Below are positions 48,570-58,114 of a stretch of 64,000 bases of DNA, piece by piece. The stretch's first letter is position 1. Every line of letters begins with the position of its first letter. Source of the DNA: Micromonospora peucetia (GTDB taxonomy: Bacteria > Actinomycetota > Actinomycetes > Mycobacteriales > Micromonosporaceae). Position numbers and translations under genes: made by a program. Below the pieces are notes generated by a model. It saw nothing but the letters and a program-made list of their open reading frames with translations, was not told where the DNA came from and did no database searches. The stretch is taken from contig NZ_FMIC01000002.1 of NCBI RefSeq assembly GCF_900091625.1, forward strand, positions 5,704,001 to 5,768,000. Reading direction: 5' to 3'.

Positions 48570-50211
48570 GCGGGGCCCACTCCTTCTCCATGTACCAGGG
48601 CGTGGGTGGGGTGGGCGAGGTTCGCTCCGCGTTGCGCAGAACCAAGTGGGCGTGCTCCCGGCCGCGCACTACCGGCCAGCGATCGACCTTCATATCGAGG
48701 CGCCGTCCCGAGCCGTCCCGAAGGTGGATTCGCCCGTCGCAGTAGAGCTTGAAGCCCATGTTGCGGCCGAACGTCAGGCTGATGCCGTCCATAACCTGGT
48801 CGTTGAACATCAGTCCCAGAGGTTCTCCGGTCGTGGCGCGCACCCGCAGTCGACCCGTGCCGTGTTGCGGCCCCGGGAAGTCACGGCCGTGGCGCTCGTA
48901 TCCGAGATTGGACTGACCGCTGAGCACCTGCCATGGCTCGTAGAACGGGGTGTAAGCGGCGTACAGGACCTGGTGGTGGCTCCGGCCGCCTTCCTCCCAT
49001 TCGACCACGAAGTCAAAGCCAGGACGGTGCAGGTTGAGCCGATCGTATCCAGCGGTGTCGGCCAAGCCCGCCACGATGGCCTCGTCGGGCTGCACGCCCG
49101 CGTTGTCGAACACCTGAGCGTGGGGGAAGAGAGCGCCGAGGCGACGCTCCACATAGGGGACCCGGCTCATTCCCCCGGCAAGGAGAACGTAGTCGATGTC
49201 GCGGATCAGCGCCTCAGGGCCCAGGGCGCGGAGTTCAGCCGGCGAAGCGCTCTCGCGTTCGGTCAGCCGGGCGGCACGCAGAGCGGCCCAGACGAGGCGT
49301 TCGGCCTCGTCCATCTGCGGCCGGAATGCCTCTTCCAATTGCTCTCGCGTGTAGGTCAGCACGGGTGCGCGGCCGATCTGACGGGAGGGCAGCACGACGC
49401 GGTGCTCCAGCAGCCGGGACAGGTTCACCTTGGCGTCGCGGGCGGCCCGCAGGACGAGGGCGCGCAGCATCTCGGGGTGAGCCGTGGCGGTCACGTCGTA
49501 GCCGTTGTCGCCGAGGTCTTCGAACAGGTCGCGGGCGATGGCGTGGTCGAGCATGTCGCCGGCGAACTCGGCACCGAGGGCGGTCAGGACGGAGATCTCC
49601 GGATCTGGGCCACCGACGACGTCGAGCACGGCGATGTCCAGGGTACCGCCGCCCATGTCGAACACGAGCAGCCGTCCTTCGGGCTGCTCGCCGTAGGCGA
49701 GGTACCGATGGCTGACCCAGGCGATGCCGGCGGCGATCGGCTCGTCGACCAGGTCGCAGCCCTCCACCGGCAGACCGGCCTTCTCTGCCAGAGCCAACAG
49801 GCGTTGCCGTTGCGCACCGTCCCACATCGCGGGACAGCCCAGCCGGAACTCCCGCTGGGTGGTGAGGGGCTCACCGACGCGGGCGGCGCGGTCACCGATT
49901 TCCGCCAACAGGGCGATCATGACCTCGTCCGCCAACACCTCCGACATCCCGGCTGGGCCGGGAAGAGTCACCGCGTCCTCGTTCCTGGTGATGGCGCGTT
50001 TGATCGACCGGATCACCTGGTCGCTGGGCAGGGCGTCGGCATCCTCCCCCACGAGCAGTGTGCCGCCGCGATAACCGGCGACGGACGGGAACCACCGGGT
50101 GCTGCGGCCCAACGGCGCAATCTCAACGGGCCGGCGCCCGGCCCGGGTCGCCACCAGCGACGTCGACGTGCCGAAATCCACCCCGACGGCGTGGCCGTGG
50201 GCTCCCCCCAT
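48559..50211 (-). CDS. Hsp70-family (DnaK-like) protein
   Basis: 550 residues. The actin-fold ATPase is complete: phosphate 1 GVDFGTSTSLVAT, connect EPIAAGIAW, phosphate 2 FDMGGGTLDIAVLD, adenosine LAGGMSRVPYVERRLG. The substrate-binding part is short (about 170 residues) and unlike housekeeping DnaK, lacking the helical lid and EEVD-like tail. It starts right behind the GrpE-like gene, its ribosome site overlapping that stop, so the two are coupled. No DnaJ is nearby. It probably serves as an ATP-driven conformational switch for a partner in the island. Confidence 0.85.
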   Translation of the reverse strand: MGGAHGHAVGVDFGTSTSLVATRAGRRPVEIAPLGRSTRWFPSVAGYRGGTLLVGEDADALPSDQVIRSIKRAITRNEDAVTLPGPAGMSEVLADEVMIALLAEIGDRAARVGEPLTTQREFRLGCPAMWDGAQRQRLLALAEKAGLPVEGCDLVDEPIAAGIAWVSHRYLAYGEQPEGRLLVFDMGGGTLDIAVLDVVGGPDPEISVLTALGAEFAGDMLDHAIARDLFEDLGDNGYDVTATAHPEMLRALVLRAARDAKVNLSRLLEHRVVLPSRQIGRAPVLTYTREQLEEAFRPQMDEAERLVWAALRAARLTERESASPAELRALGPEALIRDIDYVLLAGGMSRVPYVERRLGALFPHAQVFDNAGVQPDEAIVAGLADTAGYDRLNLHRPGFDFVVEWEEGGRSHHQVLYAAYTPFYEPWQVLSGQSNLGYERHGRDFPGPQHGTGRLRVRATTGEPLGLMFNDQVMDGISLTFGRNMGFKLYCDGRIHLRDGSGRRLDMKVDRWPVVRGREHAHLVLRNAERTSPTPPTPWYMEKEWAPPIR

Positions 50212-50220
50212 TGCGTACTC

Positions 50221-52341
50221 CTACGTGGTTACCAGCGCCTTTTCGATCAGCACGTCTTCGCCCGGCGGGCGCCAGTGATAGCCGGGCCGGATAACCGTAA
50301 CGTCCGTGCCGTCTTTGGGAACACCGACGATAGGCTCGTGCACAGTCGGATCAAAGGTCATTTTCTGCCCGGCTTGACCGATCGGATCAAGCGCCTGCGC
50401 CATTACCAGAGCGCGACTGCGTTCAATGAGGACCTCCGCCTCAGTCCCGTCAGCAGCGAGTTCCTCTACCTCGGCGGCCAGGTTCACCAGAGACCGGATC
50501 ACATCGATCTGGATCTGGCGGTCCTGCGCCGATCGCAGCGAGGCGGTGCCGCGGTGCTCCGCGCGTAGGGTCTCCTCCAGTTGCGTACACCGGTCCGCCA
50601 TCGCCGCGGCACGTCCCTCGGCTGCCTCGGCCCGCTCGTCGGCGATCTTCGCCGCCGCCTGGGCCTGCTCGGCGTCGCGGCGCAGCGACCTCACGCGCTG
50701 CTCCTGCATAAGGGAGCCGGTCCAGATGGCCACGACGGGATCCGTTGTGGCAACACGGTGAAAGGCAGCGGCGACCGCCTCCCCAGGGACACCGACGAGG
50801 AACTCGCTGGGCAGGCCCAGCAGGAAGGTCAACCGTCCGCGGGATTCGACGACGGACAATTCCCGCACCACCAGTGGGTGCAGATAGCGCACGGCTACCT
50901 CGGGACGGGAGGTGACGCCTGCCAGGATTCCGTTGGCGCAACCTGCGAGGTCGTCGAGGTTCGCTCCCGTCCACCACTCGTCGTGCAGCATGCTCTTGCT
51001 GCGTACCTTGCCCACCGCAAGGATGAGCGCCGCCCGTCCCCCGTCGGGGGTGAACGGGAGACCCGTCACGAGCGGCGCGAGTCGATCAAGATCGACGCTG
51101 CAGCGCTCGTCGCGTGACATCGACGGCAGAAGCCGACTCAACGCCAGCGCGCAATCATCGAGCGCCCGCACCCCATCCTCACTGCACCCGGCCGCGACGG
51201 CGGAGGCCAGCGTGACCAGCGCGGGGATCGACGCTGTCGACAGCTCACCCGCCGCACAGACCCGGCGCAACAACGCGGCGGCAGCCGAGACGACATCCGG
51301 CTTCGGCTCGACGTACGCCTGAACCTCTGCGGCCGCCGCCGCCAGGAGCGGCGTCAGGGTCTGTCCGCTGGGCACGGCGGCGCGGTTCGCGACGGCCGAC
51401 GACCGGGGCAGTGCGAGCAGAAGAACTTCGAGGGCGGCCGTCTCGTCGTCTTCGAGCTCGCGCACCAGGGCATCCAACTGCTCCTTGGTCAACTCGCCGA
51501 GACGGGCGCCGACGGCAAGTGGATTCGACAGGTAGTGCCCAAGGGATCGGGCGGCGTCCTCACCGGTCGCCTCGGCCAGCCGCTCGGTCAACGAGGCAGC
51601 CTTCGCTGCGGGAACAGGCTCACCGACCCGCACCGGCGTCGAGTCCGGCGCGGCAGGGCACAGCGTTACGGCCGGCTCCGGCTTCTCCGGCTCCGTCGAC
51701 GCCACATCGGACGGCCAACCGGTGACCTCCGGCTCCCCGGCGACAGCCTCGGCTGGACCGTTCTCGGCGGGGGACGCCAACACGACAGGCGTGGGCGGTT
51801 GCGCCTCGGCCTGAGGCGAGGCCGGCGCGGTGGCGTCCGATCCTGGCCGCTCGCCCGCCTCATCCTGACTCTTCTTGGCCGGCTTGCACTCGAAGACAGC
51901 GGCAGCTCCCTTACCGCTCACCTGCACGTCGTCATGGCTGAGCAGAATCCGCTCGATGCGCTTCCAGCGGGCCCTCTTGAGGTCGACCTCGATGCCGAGG
52001 TCTTGCAGCTTCTGCCTGATCTGGGTCCGGGTCAGGCCTGACCTGCTCTCCCGCAGGAGCCGTAGCACCGGCCCGGTCGGGTCCTCGTCGAACGAGGCCA
52101 TGGACGACGCGTGATCAAGCAGGAAATCGAGACGTAGGGAGCCCTGAGGAGCTCCGGCGATCCGGCCACCGAGCTTGACCATCTCCTCTGTGCCGTCGTC
52201 CTCCCAGCGGACGTGAAAAGCCCCGCCTCTTCTCGACAGAACCCCCCTGCCGAACCGGACTGGCCCACCATGCCGGTCCGGTTGCTGCACCAAAACCAAC
52301 TCCGCCTCTTCCACGGCTGAGACTTTAGACGCGCCCGCCAC
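50221..52341 (-). CDS. large protein with GrpE-like C-terminus, partner of the Hsp70
   Basis: 706 residues. The N-terminal ~130 residues include a small beta domain (GPVRFGRGVLSRRGGAFHVRWEDDGTEEMV) and a winged-helix-like stretch (LLRESRSGLTRTQIRQKLQDLG). A Pro/Ala/Glu-rich linker follows (~155-240), then a helical repeat region. From ~555 there is a coiled coil, then a GrpE-like head: QKMTFDPTVHEPIVGVPK and VTVIRPGYHWRPPGEDVLIEKALV correspond to the FDP..HEAV and GY...LRPA.V elements of nucleotide-exchange factors. It is transcribed just ahead of Hsp70. The start at the GTG at 52341 is uncertain; a GTG at 52311 is also possible. Confidence 0.72.
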   Translation of the reverse strand: MAGASKVSAVEEAELVLVQQPDRHGGPVRFGRGVLSRRGGAFHVRWEDDGTEEMVKLGGRIAGAPQGSLRLDFLLDHASSMASFDEDPTGPVLRLLRESRSGLTRTQIRQKLQDLGIEVDLKRARWKRIERILLSHDDVQVSGKGAAAVFECKPAKKSQDEAGERPGSDATAPASPQAEAQPPTPVVLASPAENGPAEAVAGEPEVTGWPSDVASTEPEKPEPAVTLCPAAPDSTPVRVGEPVPAAKAASLTERLAEATGEDAARSLGHYLSNPLAVGARLGELTKEQLDALVRELEDDETAALEVLLLALPRSSAVANRAAVPSGQTLTPLLAAAAAEVQAYVEPKPDVVSAAAALLRRVCAAGELSTASIPALVTLASAVAAGCSEDGVRALDDCALALSRLLPSMSRDERCSVDLDRLAPLVTGLPFTPDGGRAALILAVGKVRSKSMLHDEWWTGANLDDLAGCANGILAGVTSRPEVAVRYLHPLVVRELSVVESRGRLTFLLGLPSEFLVGVPGEAVAAAFHRVATTDPVVAIWTGSLMQEQRVRSLRRDAEQAQAAAKIADERAEAAEGRAAAMADRCTQLEETLRAEHRGTASLRSAQDRQIQIDVIRSLVNLAAEVEELAADGTEAEVLIERSRALVMAQALDPIGQAGQKMTFDPTVHEPIVGVPKDGTDVTVIRPGYHWRPPGEDVLIEKALVTT

Positions 52342-52468
52342 CGGGCCGGCAGGGCGGCGGTGGCATCATGAACAGCACAGCCGGACCATGACGCTGGGTA
52401 GCTGTCGAAAATCCGACAGTAGTTCACGCCCTCTTGGATCCAATGGCCATCAATATCCACACTTATGC

Positions 52469-52897
52469 ATGGCCTGCTCGGATGGTACGCCCAACGGAAG
52501 CCGGAGCCACAAACCAGTCGCGCCAGAGGTGAGCGCGCCCGAAGGACTCCCCAATGCGTTGCAGCCCCTGCTGACTCGCATCGCGGATCGCCGCGCTGCC
52601 CGCAGCGAGGCGACCCTCCAGGCCGACATCCGTCAGCTCCTGCTGGCCGGTGACTTCGGGCTCATCGGGAACGAACTCGACGTCGATCTCGAAGCTCCGG
52701 CCAGCGGTGGCCGACGCATCGACATTCAGGTCGGCTTCACCGTCATCGAGGTCAAGAAGCGGCTGCAGCCCGGGCGGACACTCCACGAGGCCGAGCGCCA
52801 GCTCGCTGGGTACGTCAGGTCACGCAGCCAGGAGACCGGCCAGCGTTACGTCGGCATCCTCACTGACGGCGCGAGCTGGCGCGCCTACCAACTGTGA
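52469..52897 (+). CDS. nuclease half of a split restriction-modification protein
   Basis: 142 residues ending at an in-frame TGA (52895-52897). ATLQADIRQLLLAGDFGLI and GGRRIDIQVGFTVIEVKKRL form a PD-(D/E)XK core (Asp, then Glu-x-Lys), as in HsdR-type and ISP-type restriction subunits. The same frame continues without a break into the methyltransferase at 52973 (YQL-stop-SDSLVLIDIHTLAAA). A CGA to TGA change would account for the stop. The start at 52469 is tentative, as no clear ribosome site is visible. Confidence 0.7.
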   Translation: MACSDGTPNGSRSHKPVAPEVSAPEGLPNALQPLLTRIADRRAARSEATLQADIRQLLLAGDFGLIGNELDVDLEAPASGGRRIDIQVGFTVIEVKKRLQPGRTLHEAERQLAGYVRSRSQETGQRYVGILTDGASWRAYQL

Positions 52898-52972
52898 AGC
52901 GATTCGCTGGTCCTGATCGACATCCACACCCTGGCTGCCGCCCGCCCCGACGGGCTGGCCCTGTTCTACTGG

Positions 52973-55567
52973 TTGGAGGGCGTTCTGGCGACGAGCCAGC
53001 GCGTCCGGCCGACTCCCGCCGAGGTGGCCCGCCGTCTCGGCGCGACCAGCACCTCACACAAGTTGGATCGTGCGGCGCTGGCCGCGCTCTATGAGGAGCA
53101 CGAACAACTGCCCACCGTGCAGTTGAAGAGACAGCTCTGGGCGGAGCTGCTGGACAGCGCCCTCGGCACGCAGTTCGTAGACGACCCGGAACTCTTCGTC
53201 GAGCACACGCTGCTCATGAACAGCGCGCACATCATCGCGCACCTCGTCGTCGGCATCGACGTCATGGAGTCACAGCCGGAAGGCCTGATCACCGGGCAGC
53301 AGTTCGACCAGGCCGGCATCCTCGGCGTGGTCGAGCACGACTTCTTCGGCTGGACCACGGAGGTGCCCGGCGGCCGCGAGTTCATCCATGGGCTTGCCCG
53401 CCGACTAGCCCGCTTCGAGTGGACGAGCGTCGACCACGACATCCTCAAGGTGCTGTACGAGTCAATGATCGGCACCGAAACACGCAAACGGATGGGCGAG
53501 TACTACACGCCGGGCTGGCTCGCCGAGCACATCGTCGAGACCGCCGTCACCGACCCGTTGCGGCAACGGGTGCTGGACCCGGCCTGCGGCTCCGGCACGT
53601 TCCTCTTCCACGCCGTACGGCGATACCTCGCCACAGCGGAGGCGGCGGCTGTTCCGCTCGACGCCGCACTGACGCAGCTCGCCCAACAGGTGGTCGGCGT
53701 CGACCTGCACCCCGTCGCGGTGGCGCTCGCACGGGTGACCTATCTCCTCGCAATCGGGCACGACCGCCTCAACGACCAGCGCGGACCGATCACCATCCCG
53801 GTGTACCTCGGCGACAGCATGCAGTGGCGCGATCGCCTGGACCTCTTCACGGAGGACCACGTGCGGATCAGCGCCGGCTACAACGCCAACCAGGTCGAGG
53901 ACTGGCTGCGCTTCCCGAGGAGGCTACTCAGGGACCCTGGCCACTTCGACCGGATCGTCGCCACGCTCGCCGCTCTGGCCGCCAAGCCGCGAGATCCGGA
54001 CACCCCACCGTCCCTGGCGGGGTTCTTCCTTCGGATGAGGATCACGCCCGAGGACCAACCGATGATCCTCGACACCTTCGACGCGATGTGCCGGCTGCAC
54101 GACGAGGGGCGCGACCACATCTGGAGCTACTACCTGCGCAACCTGGCCCGGCCGGTCTGGTTGGCGATGCGGGAGAGCCGCGTCGACGTCCTGATCGGCA
54201 ACCCACCGTGGCTGTCCTACCGGCAGATGCCGCCGAAGATGCAGGCGAGCTTCAAGCGGCTCTCCGCCGACCGCGGCCTGTGGCACGGCAGAGAGTTCGC
54301 GACGCACCAGGACCTCTCTGCCCTCTTCGTCGCCAGAGCGGTCCAGCAGTACCTCACCGACGGCGGGACGTTCGCCTTCGTGCTGCCCAACGCGGTGCTC
54401 GACCGCGAATACTACGAGGGCTTCCGCAGCGGCTGGTACGAGGATGAGGGGGAGCCGACCGGCGTCGCCTTCACCAGTTCCTGGGACCTACGTCGCCTGC
54501 GGCCCCATCCCTTCCCTCGCGGTGCCGGCGTCATCTTCGGCGACCGGGCAACCCTGAGCACCTATCGCCGCCTGCCCTCGGTGACCGAGCGGTGGACCGG
54601 ACGTCTGCCCGCGAGCGCCAAGTCGTGGAAGCTGGTCGAACCCCTCATCACCCGAGAGGCCGCCGAGCTGGTCTTCGGCGAATCGGCCCACAGCGAATCA
54701 CCATACGGGCCGCGTTTCGCGCAGGGCGCCACGATCGTGCCTCGGTTGCTCTTCTTTGTCGACAAAAAATCGGGAGGTCCGCTCGGCCTCGGTGCAGGCC
54801 GCCGCGCCGTACGCTCGGCGCGCAGCAGTCTCGAGAAACCTCCGTGGAAGACACTGCCCGCTCTGAAAGGGGTCGTGGAGGCGGAGTTCATCCGGCCTGT
54901 GCTGCTCGGTGAGAATCTGCTGCCGTACCGGATCCTGCCGCCCAGGGAAGCGGTGCTGCCGCTGGACGGTTGCGCCGTGCTGACCGGCGACGATCCCCGG
55001 CTCGACTACCACCACGGTCTCGCCGAGTGGTGGCGGCAGGCGGAGGCGGCATGGGAAGCCCACCGCAGCAACGACCGTCTCACCCTCGCCGCGCAGCTCG
55101 ATTACCGACGCAAGCTCACCGCCCAGCTCCCCGCGCCCCCACTACGCCTGGTCTATGCCGCATCCGGCATGCACATCGCCGCCGCCGTCGTCGACGACCC
55201 GGCCGCGATCATCGAACACGGCCTCTACCACTGCACGGTTCAGACGCGAGCCGAGGGCCATTACCTCAGCGCGATCCTCAACAGTCCGATCCTCACTGCG
55301 CTCGTCCGTCCCTTCATGTCGTACGGGAAGGACGAGCGGCACATCGACAAGCACGTGTGGAAGCTGCCCATCCCCCTGCACGACGCGGGGAACCCGACGC
55401 ACCAGCGCCTCGCCGACCTCGGCCGGCAGCAACACGAGACGGTCGCCGGGCTGCGCCTCGCCGACGGCGCGAACTTCGTGGCCCTACGCCGTCAGGTCCG
55501 CGCCGACCTCGCGCGACACCCCGCCACCGGCGAGATCGAGGCGATCGTCATGGAGATGCTCGGCTGA
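52973..55567 (+). CDS. N6-adenine DNA methyltransferase half of the split restriction-modification protein
   Basis: Reads in the same frame as the nuclease half, so the parent gene was about 1032 codons. Motif I is VLDPACGSGTFLF and motif IV is VLIGNPPWLSYR (NPPW), the gamma-class m6A order. EYYTPGWLAEHIVETAV precedes motif I, as in type I and type IIG enzymes. The C-terminal 300 residues probably hold the target recognition domain (SYGKDERHIDKHVWKLPIPL). If translated alone it needs a start such as the TTG at 52973 or a GTG soon after; no good ribosome site is seen. Without the nuclease it could be a solitary methyltransferase. It is convergent with the GmrSD-type gene ten bases later. Confidence 0.82.
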   Translation: MEGVLATSQRVRPTPAEVARRLGATSTSHKLDRAALAALYEEHEQLPTVQLKRQLWAELLDSALGTQFVDDPELFVEHTLLMNSAHIIAHLVVGIDVMESQPEGLITGQQFDQAGILGVVEHDFFGWTTEVPGGREFIHGLARRLARFEWTSVDHDILKVLYESMIGTETRKRMGEYYTPGWLAEHIVETAVTDPLRQRVLDPACGSGTFLFHAVRRYLATAEAAAVPLDAALTQLAQQVVGVDLHPVAVALARVTYLLAIGHDRLNDQRGPITIPVYLGDSMQWRDRLDLFTEDHVRISAGYNANQVEDWLRFPRRLLRDPGHFDRIVATLAALAAKPRDPDTPPSLAGFFLRMRITPEDQPMILDTFDAMCRLHDEGRDHIWSYYLRNLARPVWLAMRESRVDVLIGNPPWLSYRQMPPKMQASFKRLSADRGLWHGREFATHQDLSALFVARAVQQYLTDGGTFAFVLPNAVLDREYYEGFRSGWYEDEGEPTGVAFTSSWDLRRLRPHPFPRGAGVIFGDRATLSTYRRLPSVTERWTGRLPASAKSWKLVEPLITREAAELVFGESAHSESPYGPRFAQGATIVPRLLFFVDKKSGGPLGLGAGRRAVRSARSSLEKPPWKTLPALKGVVEAEFIRPVLLGENLLPYRILPPREAVLPLDGCAVLTGDDPRLDYHHGLAEWWRQAEAAWEAHRSNDRLTLAAQLDYRRKLTAQLPAPPLRLVYAASGMHIAAAVVDDPAAIIEHGLYHCTVQTRAEGHYLSAILNSPILTALVRPFMSYGKDERHIDKHVWKLPIPLHDAGNPTHQRLADLGRQQHETVAGLRLADGANFVALRRQVRADLARHPATGEIEAIVMEMLG

Positions 55568-55576
55568 CGGGAACGC

Positions 55577-58114
55577 CTAGTCCGTGACCAACTCGTCCGA
55601 GGTGGGCAGTTGCGCCTGGTCGTAGAACCAGCGGAGGTGGTCGAGCAACGCTTCGCGGGCGTCGGCGTCCGCGAGGACTTCCAGGGGGACACCCGGACGC
55701 AGGGCGAGTTTGGCGGCGGCAATGTTCACACCTGGTAGTTGGTTGAGCCGCTGCCGAAGCTCCTCTCGCAGCGTGACGTCGTTGAACGGCGTCCGGACGC
55801 TGAGATGCTGGAACACCACCTCAACCTTCCCACCCGGGTAGATCACCGCCGGCCAGACGCTGCCGAGCTCGTGCTCCCTGCGCCGGGCCATCAGGAAGCA
55901 GGACGTCTCCCCGCCGGTCCCGTAGGACAGGGTGCCGCCCATCGTGGTCCACGCTTCGAGCAGGACGAACGTGGCGGTGGCGACCGCCGGGCTCTGCCGC
56001 GCGGTGAGCTGCTCGATGAACCTCTCGGCGTAGGTGCCGCCCTGGCTCGGCCTTTGTCGGGGCACGCGCTCGGGCAGTTCCTCCGGCGTGATGCCGGCGA
56101 GTTGCGCCAACTCCTCGGTGCGGATGCGCTGCGCCTGGTCGGCACGGCCCTGCTGGTCGAACGTCACGCCCTCCACCCGGAGCACCTCGCGCGGGTCGTC
56201 GGCGCGGTCCGGTTCAAGCCAGCGAAAGCCGGGCGCGACGGTCCCCTCGGCCTGCAACACCCGGTGCGCGTTCGGTGCCGGGTGGTTGGCCAGTCGGGTC
56301 CCGACCGGCATCGGCGCGGTGCCGATGAGTGCGGCCAGGTCGCCATACGTCGTCCAGGAGCCGGCGGGCAGTTCGGCCAGCGCCTTGGTCATGAGGTCCC
56401 AGGGCACCTCGGACTGGTTGCCGGCCTGCTCGGTGGGGCCGGGCCATTCCTTGATTACGCGGTCGGCCATGGCGTCGGCGCGGGCGAGGATCTCCGGACG
56501 TCCCCACTGGCGCTGATCCGCAATCTGCCGACTGAGCCGGATTCCGCTCTTCTCCAGTTTGGCGCGCTTCGCCGCGAAGGGCTTGTTGCCCAGCTCCGGG
56601 TTGTAGCCGGTGAGGGTCAGGTTTCCCAGGGTGTGGAGCAGCGCCTCGTGCATCTCGTCAAGGTTTTCGTCCGGCCCGAGGTCGGCGGCGAGCATCTGCC
56701 GCCACTCGTCGGTGAGCGTCTGCGGCAACACGTGCTCGATGGTCGCCTTCTCCAGCAACACCGGCTCCTTGCTGCCGTACGACTCCTCCAGCCACCGCAG
56801 CACCAGGCTGCGCTGGGGCGCGCGGCCGTGGAGGTAGAACGGGATCGACCGCACCGCGGCGCGCACGGCGGCGTCGGTGGCGTAGTGCTTGCGCCCGGTC
56901 GACAGATACGCCCGGACCGCCTCGTCTACCGGCAGGTCCTTGCTCATCTCGGTGACGACGGAGAGCAGAATCCGGTTGATGTTCATGGTGCTCCGCCCGA
57001 TCAGCAAGCGGCGGACGAAGAAGCTCTCGACGTACAGCATCGCCGAGGCGACCTGTGCGGAGGTTGCCGTGCCGTGCTCCCGGCGATCGAGCAGGTGCAG
57101 GGCCAGCGGGTAGACGGTGGTGGTGCCCCAGGCGCTCAGCCGCTCCAGTCGCTGTCGTACCCCCGGGTCCTTCTCCTCGTCGGGATGGAGGATGACCCGC
57201 AGCAGCGCGCCGAGGCGGGCGAACCGCCGCACCTCCGCCTCGATCTCGGCCTCCTCGCGGAGCTTCTCCAGCCGCAGTTGCTGGGCCGAGTAGATGTCGG
57301 TCTGCTTGACGCGCGGGTCGCGGTGCACCAGGTCGAGCCAGAAGAGCAGCTCCAGCTCCGTCGATGCGAGCTGCTCTTGGAGCGGCCGCCAGAGGAACTC
57401 GTAGACGGTCGGTCCCTGCTTGGGCAGCCGCATGAAGAGGTAGTTGCGCAGCAGGTCAGCCTGGGTGAGTTTCAGCCCGGTGTTGTTCAGCGACTCGAAG
57501 ATCCGATAGACGTTGTCCCCGGGTTGGGCGGTGACGGCCACCAGCCCCAGACCGGTGATGACAGCGCTCTCGATCCGCGTGATGTCCAACGGGTTGTCCG
57601 GGTCGTCGGTGGCCAGCGCGTCGGCGAAGAACTTGTATGCCACGCTCACCGCGTCGGTGCCCCCGGCCTTCACAGTCGACTTCAAGCAGGCCACGTACGC
57701 GTCGCGGTCATGCTGGGTGGGGACGAGCTTCTGCCAGCGCTGCTCCTCGAAGGGGTTGGTGAGGTATTGGTGGTCAATTCGGACGCGGTGCTTCGGGTCC
57801 TCGTGCGTGGCTCGGTGATCGCGGATGGCGCAGAGCAGGATGGAGAGGGTAGTGAGCCGCTGCTGCCCGTCCACCACCAGGAACTCGGCGGTCCCAGCGG
57901 GACCATTCGTGGGGCTCGGCGCAAGGACGAGCGAGCCGATGAAGTGCGTGGCGCGGGGACTGTCCACCCTGTCCTCGGCGAGCTTGCGCACATCGGCCCA
58001 GAGCCGCGCGAGCTGGATCTTGTTCCACGAATAGGTGCGCTGGTAAAGCGGCACGTGATATTGCTTTGCCCCCTCCAGCAGAACCTGCAACGTGGTTTCC
58101 ATCGCCGTGACCAT
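55577..58114 (-). CDS. GmrSD-type (DUF262 + DUF1524) nuclease with inserted alkyltransferase-like domain
   Basis: 845 residues. DUF262 (1-~240) has HVPLYQRTYSWNK and LVVDGQQRLTTLSIL, the ParB-like NTP-binding part of GmrS. DUF1524 has ATIEHVLPQTL (~458) and HTLGNLTLTGYNPELGNKPF, the His-Me finger nuclease of GmrD. From ~575 a segment reads GSWTTYGDLAALIG and NAHRVLQAEGTVAPG. This is the helix-turn-helix and active-site region of O6-alkylguanine transferases with the reactive Cys of PCHR replaced by Ala, as in ATL proteins. A further domain of ~170 residues follows. GmrSD enzymes cut modified phage DNA; the ATL part could supply base-modification sensing. Confidence 0.85.
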   Translation of the reverse strand: MVTAMETTLQVLLEGAKQYHVPLYQRTYSWNKIQLARLWADVRKLAEDRVDSPRATHFIGSLVLAPSPTNGPAGTAEFLVVDGQQRLTTLSILLCAIRDHRATHEDPKHRVRIDHQYLTNPFEEQRWQKLVPTQHDRDAYVACLKSTVKAGGTDAVSVAYKFFADALATDDPDNPLDITRIESAVITGLGLVAVTAQPGDNVYRIFESLNNTGLKLTQADLLRNYLFMRLPKQGPTVYEFLWRPLQEQLASTELELLFWLDLVHRDPRVKQTDIYSAQQLRLEKLREEAEIEAEVRRFARLGALLRVILHPDEEKDPGVRQRLERLSAWGTTTVYPLALHLLDRREHGTATSAQVASAMLYVESFFVRRLLIGRSTMNINRILLSVVTEMSKDLPVDEAVRAYLSTGRKHYATDAAVRAAVRSIPFYLHGRAPQRSLVLRWLEESYGSKEPVLLEKATIEHVLPQTLTDEWRQMLAADLGPDENLDEMHEALLHTLGNLTLTGYNPELGNKPFAAKRAKLEKSGIRLSRQIADQRQWGRPEILARADAMADRVIKEWPGPTEQAGNQSEVPWDLMTKALAELPAGSWTTYGDLAALIGTAPMPVGTRLANHPAPNAHRVLQAEGTVAPGFRWLEPDRADDPREVLRVEGVTFDQQGRADQAQRIRTEELAQLAGITPEELPERVPRQRPSQGGTYAERFIEQLTARQSPAVATATFVLLEAWTTMGGTLSYGTGGETSCFLMARRREHELGSVWPAVIYPGGKVEVVFQHLSVRTPFNDVTLREELRQRLNQLPGVNIAAAKLALRPGVPLEVLADADAREALLDHLRWFYDQAQLPTSDELVTD

